64,000 bases of DNA from an uncultured Desulfobulbus sp. (GCF_963664075.1 NZ_OY760916.1:1552001-1616000); one strand, 5' to 3'; positions 52,429 to 62,540 are shown, numbered from the stretch's first letter. Made by a program: numbers and translations. Notes: generated from the letters alone by a model not told the origin.

Positions 52429-54822
52429 ATGAAAAGGTTCCAAAAAATCAGTACCCGCCTCACTTTACCCATAGCTGGTGCCACAATTATCTTTTCAGCC
52501 TTGCTCTACTTTGTGGCAGAAAACACCATTGGGACCATGTTAGCTAATAATCTAGAGCGTCTAGGACGATCGAAGATGGTTGATATGGTGGCCAGTGAAA
52601 AACGTATCTCTCAGGCAATGTTGGCTCAGGCTTCCTTATTCAGCGCCCAAAAGTCTGTGCTTGAAGCTTATCAGACCGCCTACCTAGGAGATATTTCTTC
52701 GGAAACTGATCCAAAGCTTGCTCAGGGAAGGGAACAGCTCAAATCTTTTTTTGCATCCATTCAAAAGGGATACAAGGCAAATAACGATAATAAATCCGTT
52801 CGTCTTCATTTTCACCTGCCACCGGCACGTAGTCTCCTCAGAGTTTGGAAATCCAAGCAGAATAAGAGTGATGATCTGACCTCATTTCGCCAGACCATCA
52901 CCACCATCAGTCAAACCAAACAACCAGTCGTTGGAATAGAGGTAGGACGCGGTGGATTTGTGATCCGTGGCTTGGCCCCTATCTTCTCAGATTCAGGCAA
53001 GTATTTGGGGTCTGTCGAGGCACTTTCTTCCTATGATCCTCTGGTTAAATATGGTGTCAGCAACGAAAAAGAGCAGATTGCCGTCTATATGAACAGTTCG
53101 CTGTTGCAGATTGCCACATCGCTGCAGGATAGTGCAAAGTACCCGGTCATTGATGGGAAGTATGTTTTTGTTTCTTCGTCCAATCGTTCCATTACCGATG
53201 CAGTTGTCAGTCCCGCCTTGCTCAACAGTGGTCGTGAGGGGCTGTTCATGCAAAGAGTGGGCGATGATTATGTCACCCTGTTTCCCATCAAGGATTATTC
53301 TGACAAGCAGATAGGGGTCATGGTCTATGTCTACAACGGTGCAGAGGACTTTGCACAAACCCGTAAAATTAAGCAGGGCATTCTTGGCCTGAGTTGTGGC
53401 CTGTTGCTGGTTATTTTGGTTCCGTTGGTCTTCAGCGTTCGCGGTGTGGTCAAGCCGATTAATCGCACGGTGGATATGTTGCGGGAGATTGCCCGGGGAG
53501 AAGGTGATCTGACCAAACGGATGGAAATTTTGAAAAATGACGAGCTCGGGGAACTTGCCCATTGGTTCAACCAGTTTCTTGATCGGCTCGAGCGGATTGT
53601 TCGAGATTTTGGCTCCAAGGCCAATACCCTGAGTCTGTCTTCTGAAACCTTGACCACGATTGCTCAAAATATGGCTCAGACGACCTCCAATTCCAACCAG
53701 CGTTCACAACGTGTGGCCACCGGAGCTGAGTCGATGAGTGCAAATATGTCATCGGTTGCGGCAGCCAGTGAAGAGGCTTCCACCAATGTCAATGCGGTTG
53801 CTTCAGCTGTGGAGGAGATGGCGGCGACGGTTCAAGAAATTGCGGGAAATTCTGAAAATGCCCGAATCATCGCTCAGAAGATGGCTGAATCGGCAGCCAT
53901 CACCTCCGAAAAGGTGAGTCTGCTCGGTTTTGATGTCGAGGAGATCGGAAAAGTTACTGAAGTAATAAATGAAATCTCTGAGCAAACCAACCTGTTAGCC
54001 TTAAACGCCACCATTGAGGCGGCCCGAGCAGGTGAATCCGGCAAAGGTTTTGCCGTTGTCGCCAATGAGATCAAGGAGCTAGCGAAGCAGACGGCAGAGG
54101 CGACTGGAGAGATTAAAGCAAAAATCAACGCAATTCAGAACTCGACTTCCGGTACTGTCAGTGAAATTGAAAACATTTCTAGTGTTATCAGTGATGTGAA
54201 TACCATCGTCGCCACCATCGCTACAGCTGTTGAGGAACAGTCAGTGGCCACAGCGGAAATTGCCCAGAATCTCAGTCAGGCCTCCATGGGGATTCAGGAC
54301 GTAAACCAGAATGTGACAGAGGTATCCGTAGTTACCGATGAGATCTCTCAGGATATTGTCGAGGTCAGCCATGCCACAGAGGATATGAATATCGTCAGTG
54401 CCGAATTGACGACCCATGCAAATGATCTGTTCCAGCTCTCAGAACAGCTGACAGACGTGGTGTTGAAATTTAGAACCCAGCAGGCCTGTTTCGATATTGG
54501 AAAGGTCAAAGCTGTCCACATGCAATGGCGCGGACGCTTAGAAGCTCTGCTTCATGGTAAACAGTCCCTGCGACCAGAGGAAGTCAGCTCCGATCATGAG
54601 TGTGATTTTGGCAAATGGTATTTTGGTGAAGGGCAGGTACTTTCAGGGAGACCGTATTTTAAGGAGGTGGGCCAACATCATGCCAAGGTCCACCAATACG
54701 CTAAACGCATAGCCGATCTCGTTGCCCAGGGTAATTCGCAGCAGGCCAACGAGGTGATGCTCGAATTCGAGCAGGAGCGGAAGGCATTTTTTAAAGCTCT
54801 TGATGAGTTGTATCTCTCGTGA
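52429..54822 (+). CDS. Methyl-accepting chemotaxis protein with C-terminal CZB domain
   Basis: A 797-aa chemoreceptor. TM1 is at about 13-33, a large periplasmic dCache-like sensor at 35-300 and TM2 at about 305-325. A HAMP domain ([21 protein letters not shown]) and a methyl-accepting coiled coil follow, with the hairpin tip [21 protein letters not shown]. The C-terminal ~100 residues are a CZB zinc-binding domain ([32 protein letters not shown]). CZB domains bind zinc through His and Cys and can sense zinc or hypochlorite. GGAGG precedes the ATG, and a strong terminator follows, so it is a single-gene unit. Confidence 0.94.
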   Translation: MKRFQKISTRLTLPIAGATIIFSALLYFVAENTIGTMLANNLERLGRSKMVDMVASEKRISQAMLAQASLFSAQKSVLEAYQTAYLGDISSETDPKLAQGREQLKSFFASIQKGYKANNDNKSVRLHFHLPPARSLLRVWKSKQNKSDDLTSFRQTITTISQTKQPVVGIEVGRGGFVIRGLAPIFSDSGKYLGSVEALSSYDPLVKYGVSNEKEQIAVYMNSSLLQIATSLQDSAKYPVIDGKYVFVSSSNRSITDAVVSPALLNSGREGLFMQRVGDDYVTLFPIKDYSDKQIGVMVYVYNGAEDFAQTRKIKQGILGLSCGLLLVILVPLVFSVRGVVKPINRTVDMLREIARGEGDLTKRMEILKNDELGELAHWFNQFLDRLERIVRDFGSKANTLSLSSETLTTIAQNMAQTTSNSNQRSQRVATGAESMSANMSSVAAASEEASTNVNAVASAVEEMAATVQEIAGNSENARIIAQKMAESAAITSEKVSLLGFDVEEIGKVTEVINEISEQTNLLALNATIEAARAGESGKGFAVVANEIKELAKQTAEATGEIKAKINAIQNSTSGTVSEIENISSVISDVNTIVATIATAVEEQSVATAEIAQNLSQASMGIQDVNQNVTEVSVVTDEISQDIVEVSHATEDMNIVSAELTTHANDLFQLSEQLTDVVLKFRTQQACFDIGKVKAVHMQWRGRLEALLHGKQSLRPEEVSSDHECDFGKWYFGEGQVLSGRPYFKEVGQHHAKVHQYAKRIADLVAQGNSQQANEVMLEFEQERKAFFKALDELYLS

Positions 54823-54848
54823 GTCATTTTGGATAAAGAAAACTTGAT

Positions 54849-54882
54849 GAAGGCGACCAAAACTTCGGTCGCCTTCTTTTTT
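54849..54882 (+). terminator. Rho-independent terminator of the chemoreceptor gene
   Basis: GAAGGCGACC (54849-54858) pairs with GGTCGCCTTC (54867-54876), followed by six T. Confidence 0.93.
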
Positions 54883-55019
54883 GGGTAATTTTTCCTATTG
54901 GATTATTGAAATCATACCGAAAAATAGACAACATTTATAAATTCCCATTATCTCTCTGTTTTGTCTATAGCCTGTGAAGAAAACATGATTGTGTATGGGA
55001 TGAATTGTGAGATAGTTGG

Positions 55020-55625
55020 ATGAGAAGATTATCCTATCACCTGCTGTGTATCTGGTGCGCATGTTGGATGTGTGGCTGTTCTGAGAGTTTTTCTTTACAC
55101 AACGACGAGAAAAAGATGGATTCGGCTCGTGATTGGAACCTGCTGGCAAATCAGGTCGCCCATCGCATGAATCAGGAATTGGTGCGCAAAAAAATGTTCA
55201 AAACTCGAATTTATGTACATAACAGCTGTGGTGCCCCCAAGAAATGTACACCCAGTGATACCTTTGCCTTTGATGAAGGTTTTCATGATTTGGTTGTGAA
55301 TCAGCTGGTGAACTTTGGCGTACATGCGGTGAGTTCACCCCGAAATGCTGATTTGATTATGGAATACAAAGTCCAGACTCTTTTTCATCCACCACGTGAA
55401 ACCTCCTGGTACCGGTTTGATCAAGAGGGGTACTACGAAGTTTTAATGAGCGCCCAGATAGAAAAACAGGATAAATATTTGTTCTTGTTCTCGGATATTT
55501 ACAGTGTTCCTCTACGTGAATTTTGGCAATACACCATCATACAAGCTCCCCCAGAGATCAAATTGACCAGCCCTCATCCTCCCCCGTCTCCTTTGGTCAC
55601 GAAGGAACAAGCTGTTTCTCTATGA
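55020..55625 (+). CDS. Putative lipoprotein of unknown function
   Basis: A 201-aa protein with a short signal and an atypical lipobox (WMCGC, Cys20). The mature part has RIYVHNSCGAPKKCTPSDTFAFDEGFHDLVVNQL and NADLIMEYKVQTLFH, a pattern seen in small envelope proteins that assemble around secretion or flagellar structures. Two extra cysteines may form a disulfide. I do not recognise the family. Its stop overlaps an ATG that could start the next gene (ATGA, 55622), and the FlgO-like lipoprotein follows, so both probably act together in the outer membrane. Confidence 0.65.
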   Translation: MRRLSYHLLCIWCACWMCGCSESFSLHNDEKKMDSARDWNLLANQVAHRMNQELVRKKMFKTRIYVHNSCGAPKKCTPSDTFAFDEGFHDLVVNQLVNFGVHAVSSPRNADLIMEYKVQTLFHPPRETSWYRFDQEGYYEVLMSAQIEKQDKYLFLFSDIYSVPLREFWQYTIIQAPPEIKLTSPHPPPSPLVTKEQAVSL

Positions 55626-55660
55626 GTCTTGATGTGTTGAACAATGGAGGTGTGTGTCCC

Positions 55661-56311
55661 ATGGGCGCGAGGCCAAGTATTCCAGTGCTGAAGGTGTTGT
55701 TGATTGTGCTTGTAACACTTTGCCTGCTGAGCGGTTGCAGTCAATTTAATGGCACCCGTTTTGAACCCGTTTTAGGAAAAGATGTGAACCTCGTGCAGTT
55801 AGGAGACAAGGTGGTTGAGGAGTTGGTTGCCCAGCCTGTCCCGCCTTTGATACCCTTTCGTGGGGATCAACCAATTTTAGTGACCACGCCTGCCAATAAC
55901 GATGACTTGCAGCAGACCTCTTCCTTTGGCCGTAGCTTTCAAAATGACCTTGTGGCTGGTTTTGCCCAGAGAGGGTACGCAGTCAAAGAATTAAAACTGC
56001 GTCGGGATATAATGGTTAAGTTGCACCAGGGGGAATTTATGCTCACGCGAAATCTGGCAGAGATGGCCGCGGTTCAGCGAGCACAGGCTGTGGTTGTGAG
56101 TACCTATACCTTGGTCAATAGAGTTCTTTACCTCTCAGTGCGCCTGGTTTCTCCCGATAATCAGGCAATCCGTGGTGTCTACGAGGAAAAAATCGTTTTA
56201 GATGAGGAAACACTTCGTCTTTTAGGGTTTACCAGTCAAAAAAAGCAAGAAGATGATGAAACTGTAATCGTGCCTCCAAAACCATCGATACTTGACTCTC
56301 TACTCTATTAA
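55661..56311 (+). CDS. FlgO-family outer-membrane lipoprotein
   Basis: A 216-aa lipoprotein with lipobox LLSGC (Cys26) and the FlgO domain: LGDKVVEELVAQ, PILVTTPANNDDLQQTSSFG, GFAQRGYAVKELKLRRDIMV and RAQAVVVSTYTLVNRVLYLSVRLV. In Vibrio FlgO is needed for outer-membrane anchoring of the polar flagellum. The ATG at 55661 is chosen because GGAGG (55646-55650) precedes it and the signal peptide then starts correctly. No other flagellar genes are in the window. Confidence 0.8.
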   Translation: MGARPSIPVLKVLLIVLVTLCLLSGCSQFNGTRFEPVLGKDVNLVQLGDKVVEELVAQPVPPLIPFRGDQPILVTTPANNDDLQQTSSFGRSFQNDLVAGFAQRGYAVKELKLRRDIMVKLHQGEFMLTRNLAEMAAVQRAQAVVVSTYTLVNRVLYLSVRLVSPDNQAIRGVYEEKIVLDEETLRLLGFTSQKKQEDDETVIVPPKPSILDSLLY

Positions 56312-56419
56312 GTGCTTACCATGGTGAATGTTCAGCTCAAATGTATAGCTTGACTTGACATATATCGTGCTCTCCGAGTACCTAGAACATCTCACGAAGA
56401 TTAAGGGAAAGGAGACGCG

Positions 56420-57052
56420 ATGGCAAACACACTCACCCCCCGTCAAAATGAATTTTTTCAATATCTGCAGCAGTGCCAGAGCACGCAAGGCACATTCCCC
56501 AGCCTACGTCTGATGGCCGTCGATTTAGGTGTCAGTCATTCTGCGGTAGCTGATATGCTCCATACACTGCAGAGCAAAGGGTGGATCAGGCGTGAGGGGC
56601 GTTACAGTCGGGATATTACATTACTCAAATCCGGACCAAGAACTCTGCCAAATGGTGGCCGTCTTGTACCGATTATTGGTCAGGTGTCAGCAGGTCTGCC
56701 GTTATATGCTCAGCAGGAATCAGCAGGCGAGATCCTTGTTGATGGACGGGTGTACAGAGGTGAACAGCTCTTTGCCCTTCGTATCAGGGGGGACTCCATG
56801 TGCAATGCCGGTATTTACGCGGGAGATCTCGCCATCTGCGAACCTCGCCAGTACGCCGCAAACGGTGAAATTGTGGTCGCCCTCATTGGAGAAGAGGCGA
56901 CGGTCAAACGGTTTTATTATCTTGGCGATGTTATCGAGTTGCGCCCCGAAAACAAGCAATTTTCGATCATGCGTTACGAGCTTGGTGATGTGCTGATACA
57001 GGGAAAAGTGATAGGGATTCAACGTGGACCTGAAGAGATGTCCAGGCTCTGA
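56420..57052 (+). CDS. lexA: LexA-type SOS repressor
   Basis: A 210-aa repressor-protease. The N-terminal winged HTH (LTPRQNEFFQYL, FPSLRLMAVDLGVSHSAVADML) is followed by the Ala-Gly self-cleavage site in QVSAGLPLYAQ. The S24 catalytic pair is Ser in RGDSMCNAG and Lys in EEATVKRFYY. It should repress DNA-damage genes until RecA triggers autocleavage. GGAGA precedes the ATG. I could not identify a clear operator upstream. A different S24 regulator is possible because the HTH is somewhat divergent. Confidence 0.85.
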   Translation: MANTLTPRQNEFFQYLQQCQSTQGTFPSLRLMAVDLGVSHSAVADMLHTLQSKGWIRREGRYSRDITLLKSGPRTLPNGGRLVPIIGQVSAGLPLYAQQESAGEILVDGRVYRGEQLFALRIRGDSMCNAGIYAGDLAICEPRQYAANGEIVVALIGEEATVKRFYYLGDVIELRPENKQFSIMRYELGDVLIQGKVIGIQRGPEEMSRL

Positions 57053-57065
57053 GGGGACACTGTTA

Positions 57066-57114
57066 CAAAAAATAGAGGCCTTCTTTATTATACTGTTTCT
57101 ATAAAGAAGGCCTC
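57066..57114 (-). terminator. Terminator of the thi operon, possibly bidirectional
   Basis: GAGGCCTTCTTTAT (57075-57088) and its exact complement (57101-57114) form a 14-bp stem. On the minus strand it is followed by TATTTTTT (57067-57074), a good terminator directly after thiC. It also separates lexA from thiC. Confidence 0.85.
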
Positions 57115-57120
57115 TTGGGC

Positions 57121-58407
57121 TTATTGAGCCTCTAAAATATTCCGGCTCCGTTTGACTGCACAAAGATCACCGCACATGGTGCAGACCTCTTTGTCGATGG
57201 GTTGAGAGGATGCTCGATAGGCCTTGGCTTTCTCGGGGTCCATGGCCAGATCAAACATGGTGGTCCAGTCCAGTTCTTTGCGGGCCTTGCTCATGGCGTT
57301 GTCCCAGTCGATGGCACCGGGAATACCTTTGGCGATATCCGCAGCGTGGGCAGCAATCCGAGAAGCCATGATTCCCTCTTTCATGTCATCGGCGTCGGGC
57401 AGGCGCAGATGCTCGGCCGGGGTGACGTAGCAAAGAAAATCGGCACCATAGGTAGCGGCCAGAGCGCCACCGATGGCTGAGGTGATGTGGTCGTATCCGG
57501 GGGCCACATCGGTAACGATGGGGCCCAGTACATAAAACGGGGCACCGTGGCAGAGTTTTTTCTCCAGCTGCATATTGGCAACCACCTCATTGAGCGGCAC
57601 ATGGCCAGGTCCCTCGATCATGACCTGCACATCCGCATCCCAGCAGCGCTTGGTCAGCTCGCCAAGAATAATCAACTCCTGGATCTGGGCTGCATCTGTG
57701 GCATCGCGCAAACAGCCGGGACGGAGTCCGTCACCGAGTGACAGGGTCACGTCATAGAGTTGGCAGAGCTCAAGCAGGCGGTCAAAGTGCTCAAAGAAGG
57801 GGTTTTCCTGCTGGTTATTCTCCATCCAGTCGAGGAGGAGGGAGCCTCCGCGGCTGACCACATGGGTCAGGCGGGGATTGTTGCGCAACCGCTGCACCGC
57901 TGTCTGGGTCAGACCGGCATGGATGGTCATAAAGTCGACCCCGTCTTCGGCGTGCATCTTGACCACATCAAAAAAATCATCCACTGAAATTTTTGCCACA
58001 GCCTTGCCGTAACGGGCAACCGCATCATACACCGGGACGGTACCGATCATTACCGGGCTGATTTCGACGGCTCGGCGTCGAAAAGCCTGGGTATCGCCAA
58101 AGGTACTCAGATCCATGATGGCATCGGCTTTGAGTTCAACCGCACGCCGGACCTTGTCGAGCTCCTTTTCCACATTGCAGCAATCTTCGGAAACACCCAG
58201 GTTGACGTTTATTTTTGTGGAAAGCCCGCTGCCGATGCCTTTGCCGACAATGTTCACGTGGTTGTGGTTGGCCGGAATGGCAATTTTGCCACTGGCAACG
58301 CCTTCTAAAATGCGATCTTCAGTCAGGCGTTCCGCATCCAGTACCTGCTTCATTTGCGGGGTGAGAATGCCCTGTCGGGCCGCTGCCATCTGAGTTGTGA
58401 AAGCCAT
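57121..58407 (-). CDS. thiC: Phosphomethylpyrimidine synthase ThiC
   Basis: A 428-aa radical-SAM enzyme converting aminoimidazole ribotide to hydroxymethylpyrimidine phosphate. Family segments visible are [81 protein letters not shown] and the C-terminal cluster ligands CTMCGDLC. It is the short ThiC form. ATG 58407 is preferred to 58437 because AGGAG precedes it. It is the last gene of the thi operon. Confidence 0.96.
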   Translation of the reverse strand: MAFTTQMAAARQGILTPQMKQVLDAERLTEDRILEGVASGKIAIPANHNHVNIVGKGIGSGLSTKINVNLGVSEDCCNVEKELDKVRRAVELKADAIMDLSTFGDTQAFRRRAVEISPVMIGTVPVYDAVARYGKAVAKISVDDFFDVVKMHAEDGVDFMTIHAGLTQTAVQRLRNNPRLTHVVSRGGSLLLDWMENNQQENPFFEHFDRLLELCQLYDVTLSLGDGLRPGCLRDATDAAQIQELIILGELTKRCWDADVQVMIEGPGHVPLNEVVANMQLEKKLCHGAPFYVLGPIVTDVAPGYDHITSAIGGALAATYGADFLCYVTPAEHLRLPDADDMKEGIMASRIAAHAADIAKGIPGAIDWDNAMSKARKELDWTTMFDLAMDPEKAKAYRASSQPIDKEVCTMCGDLCAVKRSRNILEAQ

Positions 58408-58437
58408 GTTGATTCTCCTGTTCAGGTTGAAATGCAA

Positions 58438-59079
58438 TTATTTGCAGGCGGCCTGCAAACGGCCTACGGTTGCAGCTATATCGTTCGCGCCCACGATCTC
58501 GGTGACAAGACAGACCGTAGTGGCACCGCGGGAGAGGACTTCGTTGAGGTTGTGTTCTTTGATGCCGCCAATGGCGACAAAGGGCAGGGTGGCATGTTGG
58601 GCAGCATATTCCAGGTATGCAAGTCCAACTGCCTCGCAGACATCGTCTTTAGTCTGCGTGGTGTAGAGCGGACCAACGCCAATATAATCTGCTCCCGCGG
58701 GACCAGCGGCCTGAGCCTGCTCGGGGTTGTGGGTGGAGAGGCCGATGAGTTTATCGGGGCCAATGAGTTTACGGACTTCTGCCACCGGATAATCATCCTG
58801 GCCCACATGGACCCCATCGGCATCGACCATCAGGGCAATGTCCACGTAATCGTTGACGATGAAAAGGACTCCAGCCTCAAGGGTCATTTGCCGCAGTTCC
58901 TGACATTCGGCCAGCATCTGGGCAAAACTCTTCTGGGGACGTTTTTCCCGGTACTGGAGGATTTTTATTCCGCCTTTGATCATCTCCCGGGCAACTTCAA
59001 TATTGGAGCGGCCCTTGGAGAATTTTTCCGCAGTAATGCCATAGATACCGCGTGGAAAAAGAGGTTTAGTTGTATTCAT
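58438..59079 (-). CDS. thiE: Thiamine-phosphate synthase ThiE
   Basis: A 213-aa TIM-barrel enzyme joining hydroxymethylpyrimidine diphosphate and thiazole phosphate. Motifs are LQYREK (substrate diphosphate), VNDYVDIALMVDADGVHVGQDD, GLSTHNPEQA, DYIGVGPLYTTQTK and VAIGGI. It overlaps the end of thiF by 14 bp and lies 30 bp before thiC. Confidence 0.95.
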   Translation of the reverse strand: MNTTKPLFPRGIYGITAEKFSKGRSNIEVAREMIKGGIKILQYREKRPQKSFAQMLAECQELRQMTLEAGVLFIVNDYVDIALMVDADGVHVGQDDYPVAEVRKLIGPDKLIGLSTHNPEQAQAAGPAGADYIGVGPLYTTQTKDDVCEAVGLAYLEYAAQHATLPFVAIGGIKEHNLNEVLSRGATTVCLVTEIVGANDIAATVGRLQAACK

Positions 59080-59599
59080 TGAACACTCCTAAAATAAATT
59101 CAGTCATATAGTTAGCCACTGTGGTCACCTTGTGGCTGTAGAGTGGTGCCTGGGTACAGTCGGTGCTGAAGTCGCCCGCGATACACCCTTGTCCAAAGCG
59201 CTTGCTACAGACAGGTGCCAGTTCACTCCCTGCGATGCCGCTGGCTGAAACCACAATTTTGCTTGGCCCCAGGGTCTCAAGAAGCATTTTTTTATCCTGG
59301 CTCTGGTCAAAGCCCTCAACAACGAGCCTGCAGTCCTCAAAGAGGGGAACCACGTTTTCAGCGTTGATACGCTCGACAAGCGGGGTGATGCGAACCGCCG
59401 GATTGATCCGGGTCAGGTTGATGACCAGCGCTTCCACCTTGTACATGCCGATTTGGTCGGCAAAGTAAAACTGGCGGTTAAGGTTACTGGCCTCGACCCG
59501 ATCAAAATCAATGATGCTGAATTGCTCGACTCCGCTTCTGACCAGATTCAGGGCAACATTGGAACCAATGCCCCCAGCACCGGCAATGGCGATCTTCAT
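59066..59599 (-). CDS. thiF: Sulfur-carrier adenylyltransferase ThiF
   Basis: A 177-aa E1-like enzyme with the ATP-binding IAGAGGIGSNVALNLVRSG, DFDRVEASNLNRQFYF and ASGIAGSE. It activates the C-terminal Gly-Gly of ThiS before sulfur transfer. The ATG at 59599 shares one base with the thiH stop (TGATG), so it is preferred to 59608. This is the short ThiF form found with ThiH in anaerobes. Confidence 0.92.
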   Translation of the reverse strand: MKIAIAGAGGIGSNVALNLVRSGVEQFSIIDFDRVEASNLNRQFYFADQIGMYKVEALVINLTRINPAVRITPLVERINAENVVPLFEDCRLVVEGFDQSQDKKMLLETLGPSKIVVSASGIAGSELAPVCSKRFGQGCIAGDFSTDCTQAPLYSHKVTTVANYMTEFILGVFNEYN

Positions 59600-60705
59600 C
59601 AGATACAATCCCAGTCTTTGAAAATCGGTTGGTAGCCATGGGCCACAATGGCTTGGGCAACCTCATCAACGGAGCGAGCGTCGGTGATCTCAAACTGCGG
59701 GGGACGTTCCTCATCGACCTCGGTGTATCCACCAACTCCAGTTGATGAACCAGCCGAGAACCTGGTGGCGCCCAGGGGAAGAATGCTGTCGCGAAAGGCT
59801 GCATTTTCACGGGTGGATATGGTCAGTCCAGCTCGAGGCAGAAAAAGACGCAACGCTGTCATGAACTGCACAAAGGTTTTGTCGTCCACCAGGTAATCGG
59901 GCTTGAAGTCTCCCTCGGCCTCATTGAAGCGAGGCAGCGAGATGGCCGATTCGGTTTCCAGGTACTTGTCTTCCAGGTAGCGGGCATGCATGCCGGTGAA
60001 GAAAATTTCCCGGCGTGGTTCAGAAAGGCCCAGGAGTGCGCCCAGGTTCACTACCCGCATGCCTCCCTGAGCGGAACGTTCTGGAGCATTCAGCCGCCAG
60101 TGGTAGTCCATTTTTTTGCCGGCCAGATGGACTCGCTTATAAACGGCCTCGTCATAGGTTTCCTGAAACATGGTCATGGAGTCTACCCCGGCCTGGTTCA
60201 GCTGGCGGTATTCGTCGACTTCAAGGGGATAGACCTCGATGGCCACTGAGGCAAAGTAGCGCTTGAGCAGCTTGGAAACGTCCAGCAGATAGGACATCGG
60301 CGTCATGTGCTGGGCCTCACCAGTCAGGAAGAGCACATGCTGCATGCCGGTTTTGGCGATGGCCTTGGCCTCGATCTCGATTTCTTCCAGGGTGAGCTTA
60401 CGGCGCAGGATCGGGTTCTGGTGGTTAAAACCACAGTAGGCACAGCCGTTGTTACAGTGGTTGGAGATATAGAGAGGAATGAACATCTGAATGGTGCGAC
60501 CAAAATACTGCACTGTCAGCTGGTGTGCTTTGCGGGCCATGGCCTCCAGGTGATTTGCCGCCTGGGGACTGAGCAGGGTGAGAAAATCCATGGGGCTGGG
60601 TTTCTCTTTGGCAATGGCGCGAAGAATGTCTTCATCGCGCACCTTGTCAAAAAATCTGGGTACATCAAGATCTTGATACTGCTTGACTACCTCATAAAAT
60701 GACAT
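59599..60705 (-). CDS. thiH: 2-iminoacetate synthase ThiH
   Basis: A 368-aa radical-SAM enzyme. The cluster motif CNNGCAYC is in YISNHCNNGCAYCGFNHQN (about 82-100), then FLTGEAQHMTPM and the C-terminal SAGSSTGVGGY. It cleaves tyrosine to supply dehydroglycine for the thiazole ring, the anaerobic alternative to ThiO, which fits an oxygen-sensitive host. It lies 60 bp after thiG. Confidence 0.95.
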   Translation of the reverse strand: MSFYEVVKQYQDLDVPRFFDKVRDEDILRAIAKEKPSPMDFLTLLSPQAANHLEAMARKAHQLTVQYFGRTIQMFIPLYISNHCNNGCAYCGFNHQNPILRRKLTLEEIEIEAKAIAKTGMQHVLFLTGEAQHMTPMSYLLDVSKLLKRYFASVAIEVYPLEVDEYRQLNQAGVDSMTMFQETYDEAVYKRVHLAGKKMDYHWRLNAPERSAQGGMRVVNLGALLGLSEPRREIFFTGMHARYLEDKYLETESAISLPRFNEAEGDFKPDYLVDDKTFVQFMTALRLFLPRAGLTISTRENAAFRDSILPLGATRFSAGSSTGVGGYTEVDEERPPQFEITDARSVDEVAQAIVAHGYQPIFKDWDCI

Positions 60706-60765
60706 GGGTGGATCCTCGATAGTACGTGTATGAGTCTATGTCTGTTCAGAAAATCTGGATGGGCA

Positions 60766-61536
60766 CTAGTCTAGAAAGCCGGTTAATGGTGAGGATGCGC
60801 GAGCCAGTGTCGATTCCTCAGCCATCTCAGCCAGGTAGGCAGCACGGCCTGCCTTAACCGCCAGGTCAAAGGCACGCCCCATGGCCTCAGGATCCTGGGC
60901 AGTGGCAATGGCGGTGTTGACAAGAACCGCATCCGCTCCCATCTCCATGGCTGCCGCCGCCTGGGAGGGTTTGCCGATACCGGCATCGACCACAATGGGC
61001 AGTTGCGAGTTTTCAATGAGCATTGCAATCAGCGGTTTGGTCTCCAGTCCCCGATTGGTGCCAATGGGAGCGCCCAGGGGCATAACAGCCGCTGCGCCGG
61101 CGTCCTCGAGTCGTTTAGCCAGGGGGAGATCCGGGAGTACGTAAGGCAGGACCTGGAATCCTTCCTTGGCCAAGATTTCAGTCGCTTTGAGGGTCTCCCA
61201 GTTGTCCGGCATCAGGTACTTCATGTCGGTGATCACTTCTATCTTGATAAAATCACCACACCCCGCCTCACGGGCGATACGAGCAATGCGCACAGCCTGT
61301 TCTGCTGTACGAGCACCGGAGGTATTAGGCAGAAGCGTTACATCCTTCGGGATAAACTTCAGAATGTTTTCCGACTGTGCTGTGGTGTCGACCCGGCGCA
61401 GGGCCACGGTGATCATTTCTGAACCGCTGGCGGCCAGCATCTTTGGAATCTGCGCATGGGCGGCAAATTTGCCCGTTCCAGTGAGCAGGCGGTTGGTAAA
61501 TGTTTTTCCGCCTAAAATGAGAACATCATCCTGCAT
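60766..61536 (-). CDS. thiG: Thiazole synthase ThiG
   Basis: A 256-aa TIM-barrel enzyme with [11 protein letters not shown], the Schiff-base Lys in [48 protein letters not shown] and [11 protein letters not shown]. It forms the thiazole phosphate from ThiS-thiocarboxylate, iminoacetate and deoxyxylulose phosphate. thiS ends 3 bp upstream. Confidence 0.97.
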   Translation of the reverse strand: MQDDVLILGGKTFTNRLLTGTGKFAAHAQIPKMLAASGSEMITVALRRVDTTAQSENILKFIPKDVTLLPNTSGARTAEQAVRIARIAREAGCGDFIKIEVITDMKYLMPDNWETLKATEILAKEGFQVLPYVLPDLPLAKRLEDAGAAAVMPLGAPIGTNRGLETKPLIAMLIENSQLPIVVDAGIGKPSQAAAAMEMGADAVLVNTAIATAQDPEAMGRAFDLAVKAGRAAYLAEMAEESTLARASSPLTGFLD

Positions 61537-61539
61537 GGT

Positions 61540-61737
61540 TCAACCTCCTCCGACAAAACTGAGCAGTTCCAACCTGTCCCCCTCGTTGAGGGAGGTTGCC
61601 TGCCACTGTTCCTGTTTGATGATTTGCTGATTGAGTTCGACAACCAGCGCACCTGCATCGAGCCCCCTGCTGGCGACAAAATCGGCCAGGGTAGGAGATT
61701 CGGTGTGTTCCTCGTTACCGTTGATAAAAATTTTCAT
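61540..61737 (-). CDS. thiS: Sulfur carrier protein ThiS
   Basis: A 65-aa ubiquitin-like carrier, MKIFINGNEE...LLSFVGGG, ending in the required Gly-Gly. First gene of the thi operon, about 150 bp behind the riboswitch terminator. Confidence 0.95.
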   Translation of the reverse strand: MKIFINGNEEHTESPTLADFVASRGLDAGALVVELNQQIIKQEQWQATSLNEGDRLELLSFVGGG

Positions 61738-61887
61738 GGTCCTCCTGTTGGGTTGGGAAGAAACCGTGGTGAAAACCTGAAAGAGTGGGCATACGCACTG
61801 GCAATGCGCGTGTTTGGCACCACGGGTTCAGGGAAAAGCGCAGGGAGAGGGGAGAGAAATAGGGCAGGGAATGGAGAAAAGAGGCAT

Positions 61888-61927
61888 AAAAAAAAGCCGC
61901 TTGTCCTCCAGGAAGGGCAAGCGGCTT
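61888..61927 (-). terminator. Riboswitch-controlled terminator
   Basis: On the minus strand AAGCCGCTTG pairs with CAAGCGGCTT (61918-61927 and 61894-61903), followed by a run of T (61886-61893). It lies between the TPP aptamer and thiS, so TPP binding should promote termination here. Confidence 0.9.
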
Positions 61928-61969
61928 GATACAACCAGCCTAAAACCGGGGTACGCCGGTCTTATCGAA

Positions 61970-62055
61970 TCTTGTCCGCTTCCCTTCGCCGGTATTATCC
62001 GGATCAGGTTCAATGGGTATTATCTCAGGCGCTTAGCGCCACCCCTCGCGATGAT
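61970..62055 (-). promoter_or_regulatory. TPP riboswitch (THI element)
   Basis: On the minus strand the conserved aptamer signatures appear in order: GAGGGGTG, CTGAGATAATACCC, TTGAACCTGATC, GGATAATACCGGCGAAGGGA. Binding of thiamine diphosphate should lower expression of the whole thiSGHFEC operon. Exact borders are approximate. Confidence 0.96.
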
Positions 62056-62058
62056 CAA

Positions 62059-62087
62059 TCTTTAGAGTGTCTTTTTAGTTTTGTCAA
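62059..62087 (-). promoter_or_regulatory. Sigma-70 promoter of the thi operon
   Basis: On the minus strand TTGACA (62087-62082), a 17-bp spacer and TAAAGA (62064-62059) lie just upstream of the TPP aptamer. Confidence 0.75.
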
Positions 62088-62134
62088 CTCCTGATTGAAA
62101 GATACGTTCCAAATCAAATGATGAGATACAAGGT

Positions 62135-62536
62135 TCAATAGGCGGCTGCCGAAATGGAGGCATCGCCGTCTCTGTAAAATTTATGAGAACCATAGCGACC
62201 GGTATACATCAGACTGTTTGCCCATTTCGGGGAAACATTCACGTGGTGATAAAAGGTCGACCCGTGGGTGAAATCAGGGGTTACCATGGCTTTGAAGGCA
62301 ACGCGCAGGGATTCCTGCATGGGGTTGACTTCAAGGGGAACATACGATTTTTTGAGAAAGGTCCAGCTGAACTGCTTGGGGGCCATGATAACTTCGGCAA
62401 GGCTCTTGTGTTCGTCAATCGCACGATTGAGCGTTACGTGAGCAACCGCCAGTTGGCCTATTTCGGGTTCTCCACGGGACTCGTGGTACACATTCAGGCT
62501 TAACCAGAGTAGACTTTCAACAAAACCAAGGGGCAT
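62135..62536 (-). CDS. SleB/Hydrolase_2-type cell-wall hydrolase domain protein
   Basis: A 133-aa protein with the Hydrolase_2 pattern: LSLNVYHESRGEPEIGQLAVAHVTLNRA, with the catalytic Glu in YHESRGE, then PKQFSWTF and FYHHVNVSPKWA. SleB-like enzymes cleave peptidoglycan. There is no signal peptide and it is short, so export is unclear. It starts 4 bp after the NifU-domain gene. Confidence 0.82.
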   Translation of the reverse strand: MPLGFVESLLWLSLNVYHESRGEPEIGQLAVAHVTLNRAIDEHKSLAEVIMAPKQFSWTFLKKSYVPLEVNPMQESLRVAFKAMVTPDFTHGSTFYHHVNVSPKWANSLMYTGRYGSHKFYRDGDASISAAAY

Positions 62537-62540
62537 ATTC

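Noticed and set aside
56349-56384. TTGACA-like box upstream of lexA considered as promoter
   Set aside because: No acceptable -10 element occurs at 16-18 bp spacing.
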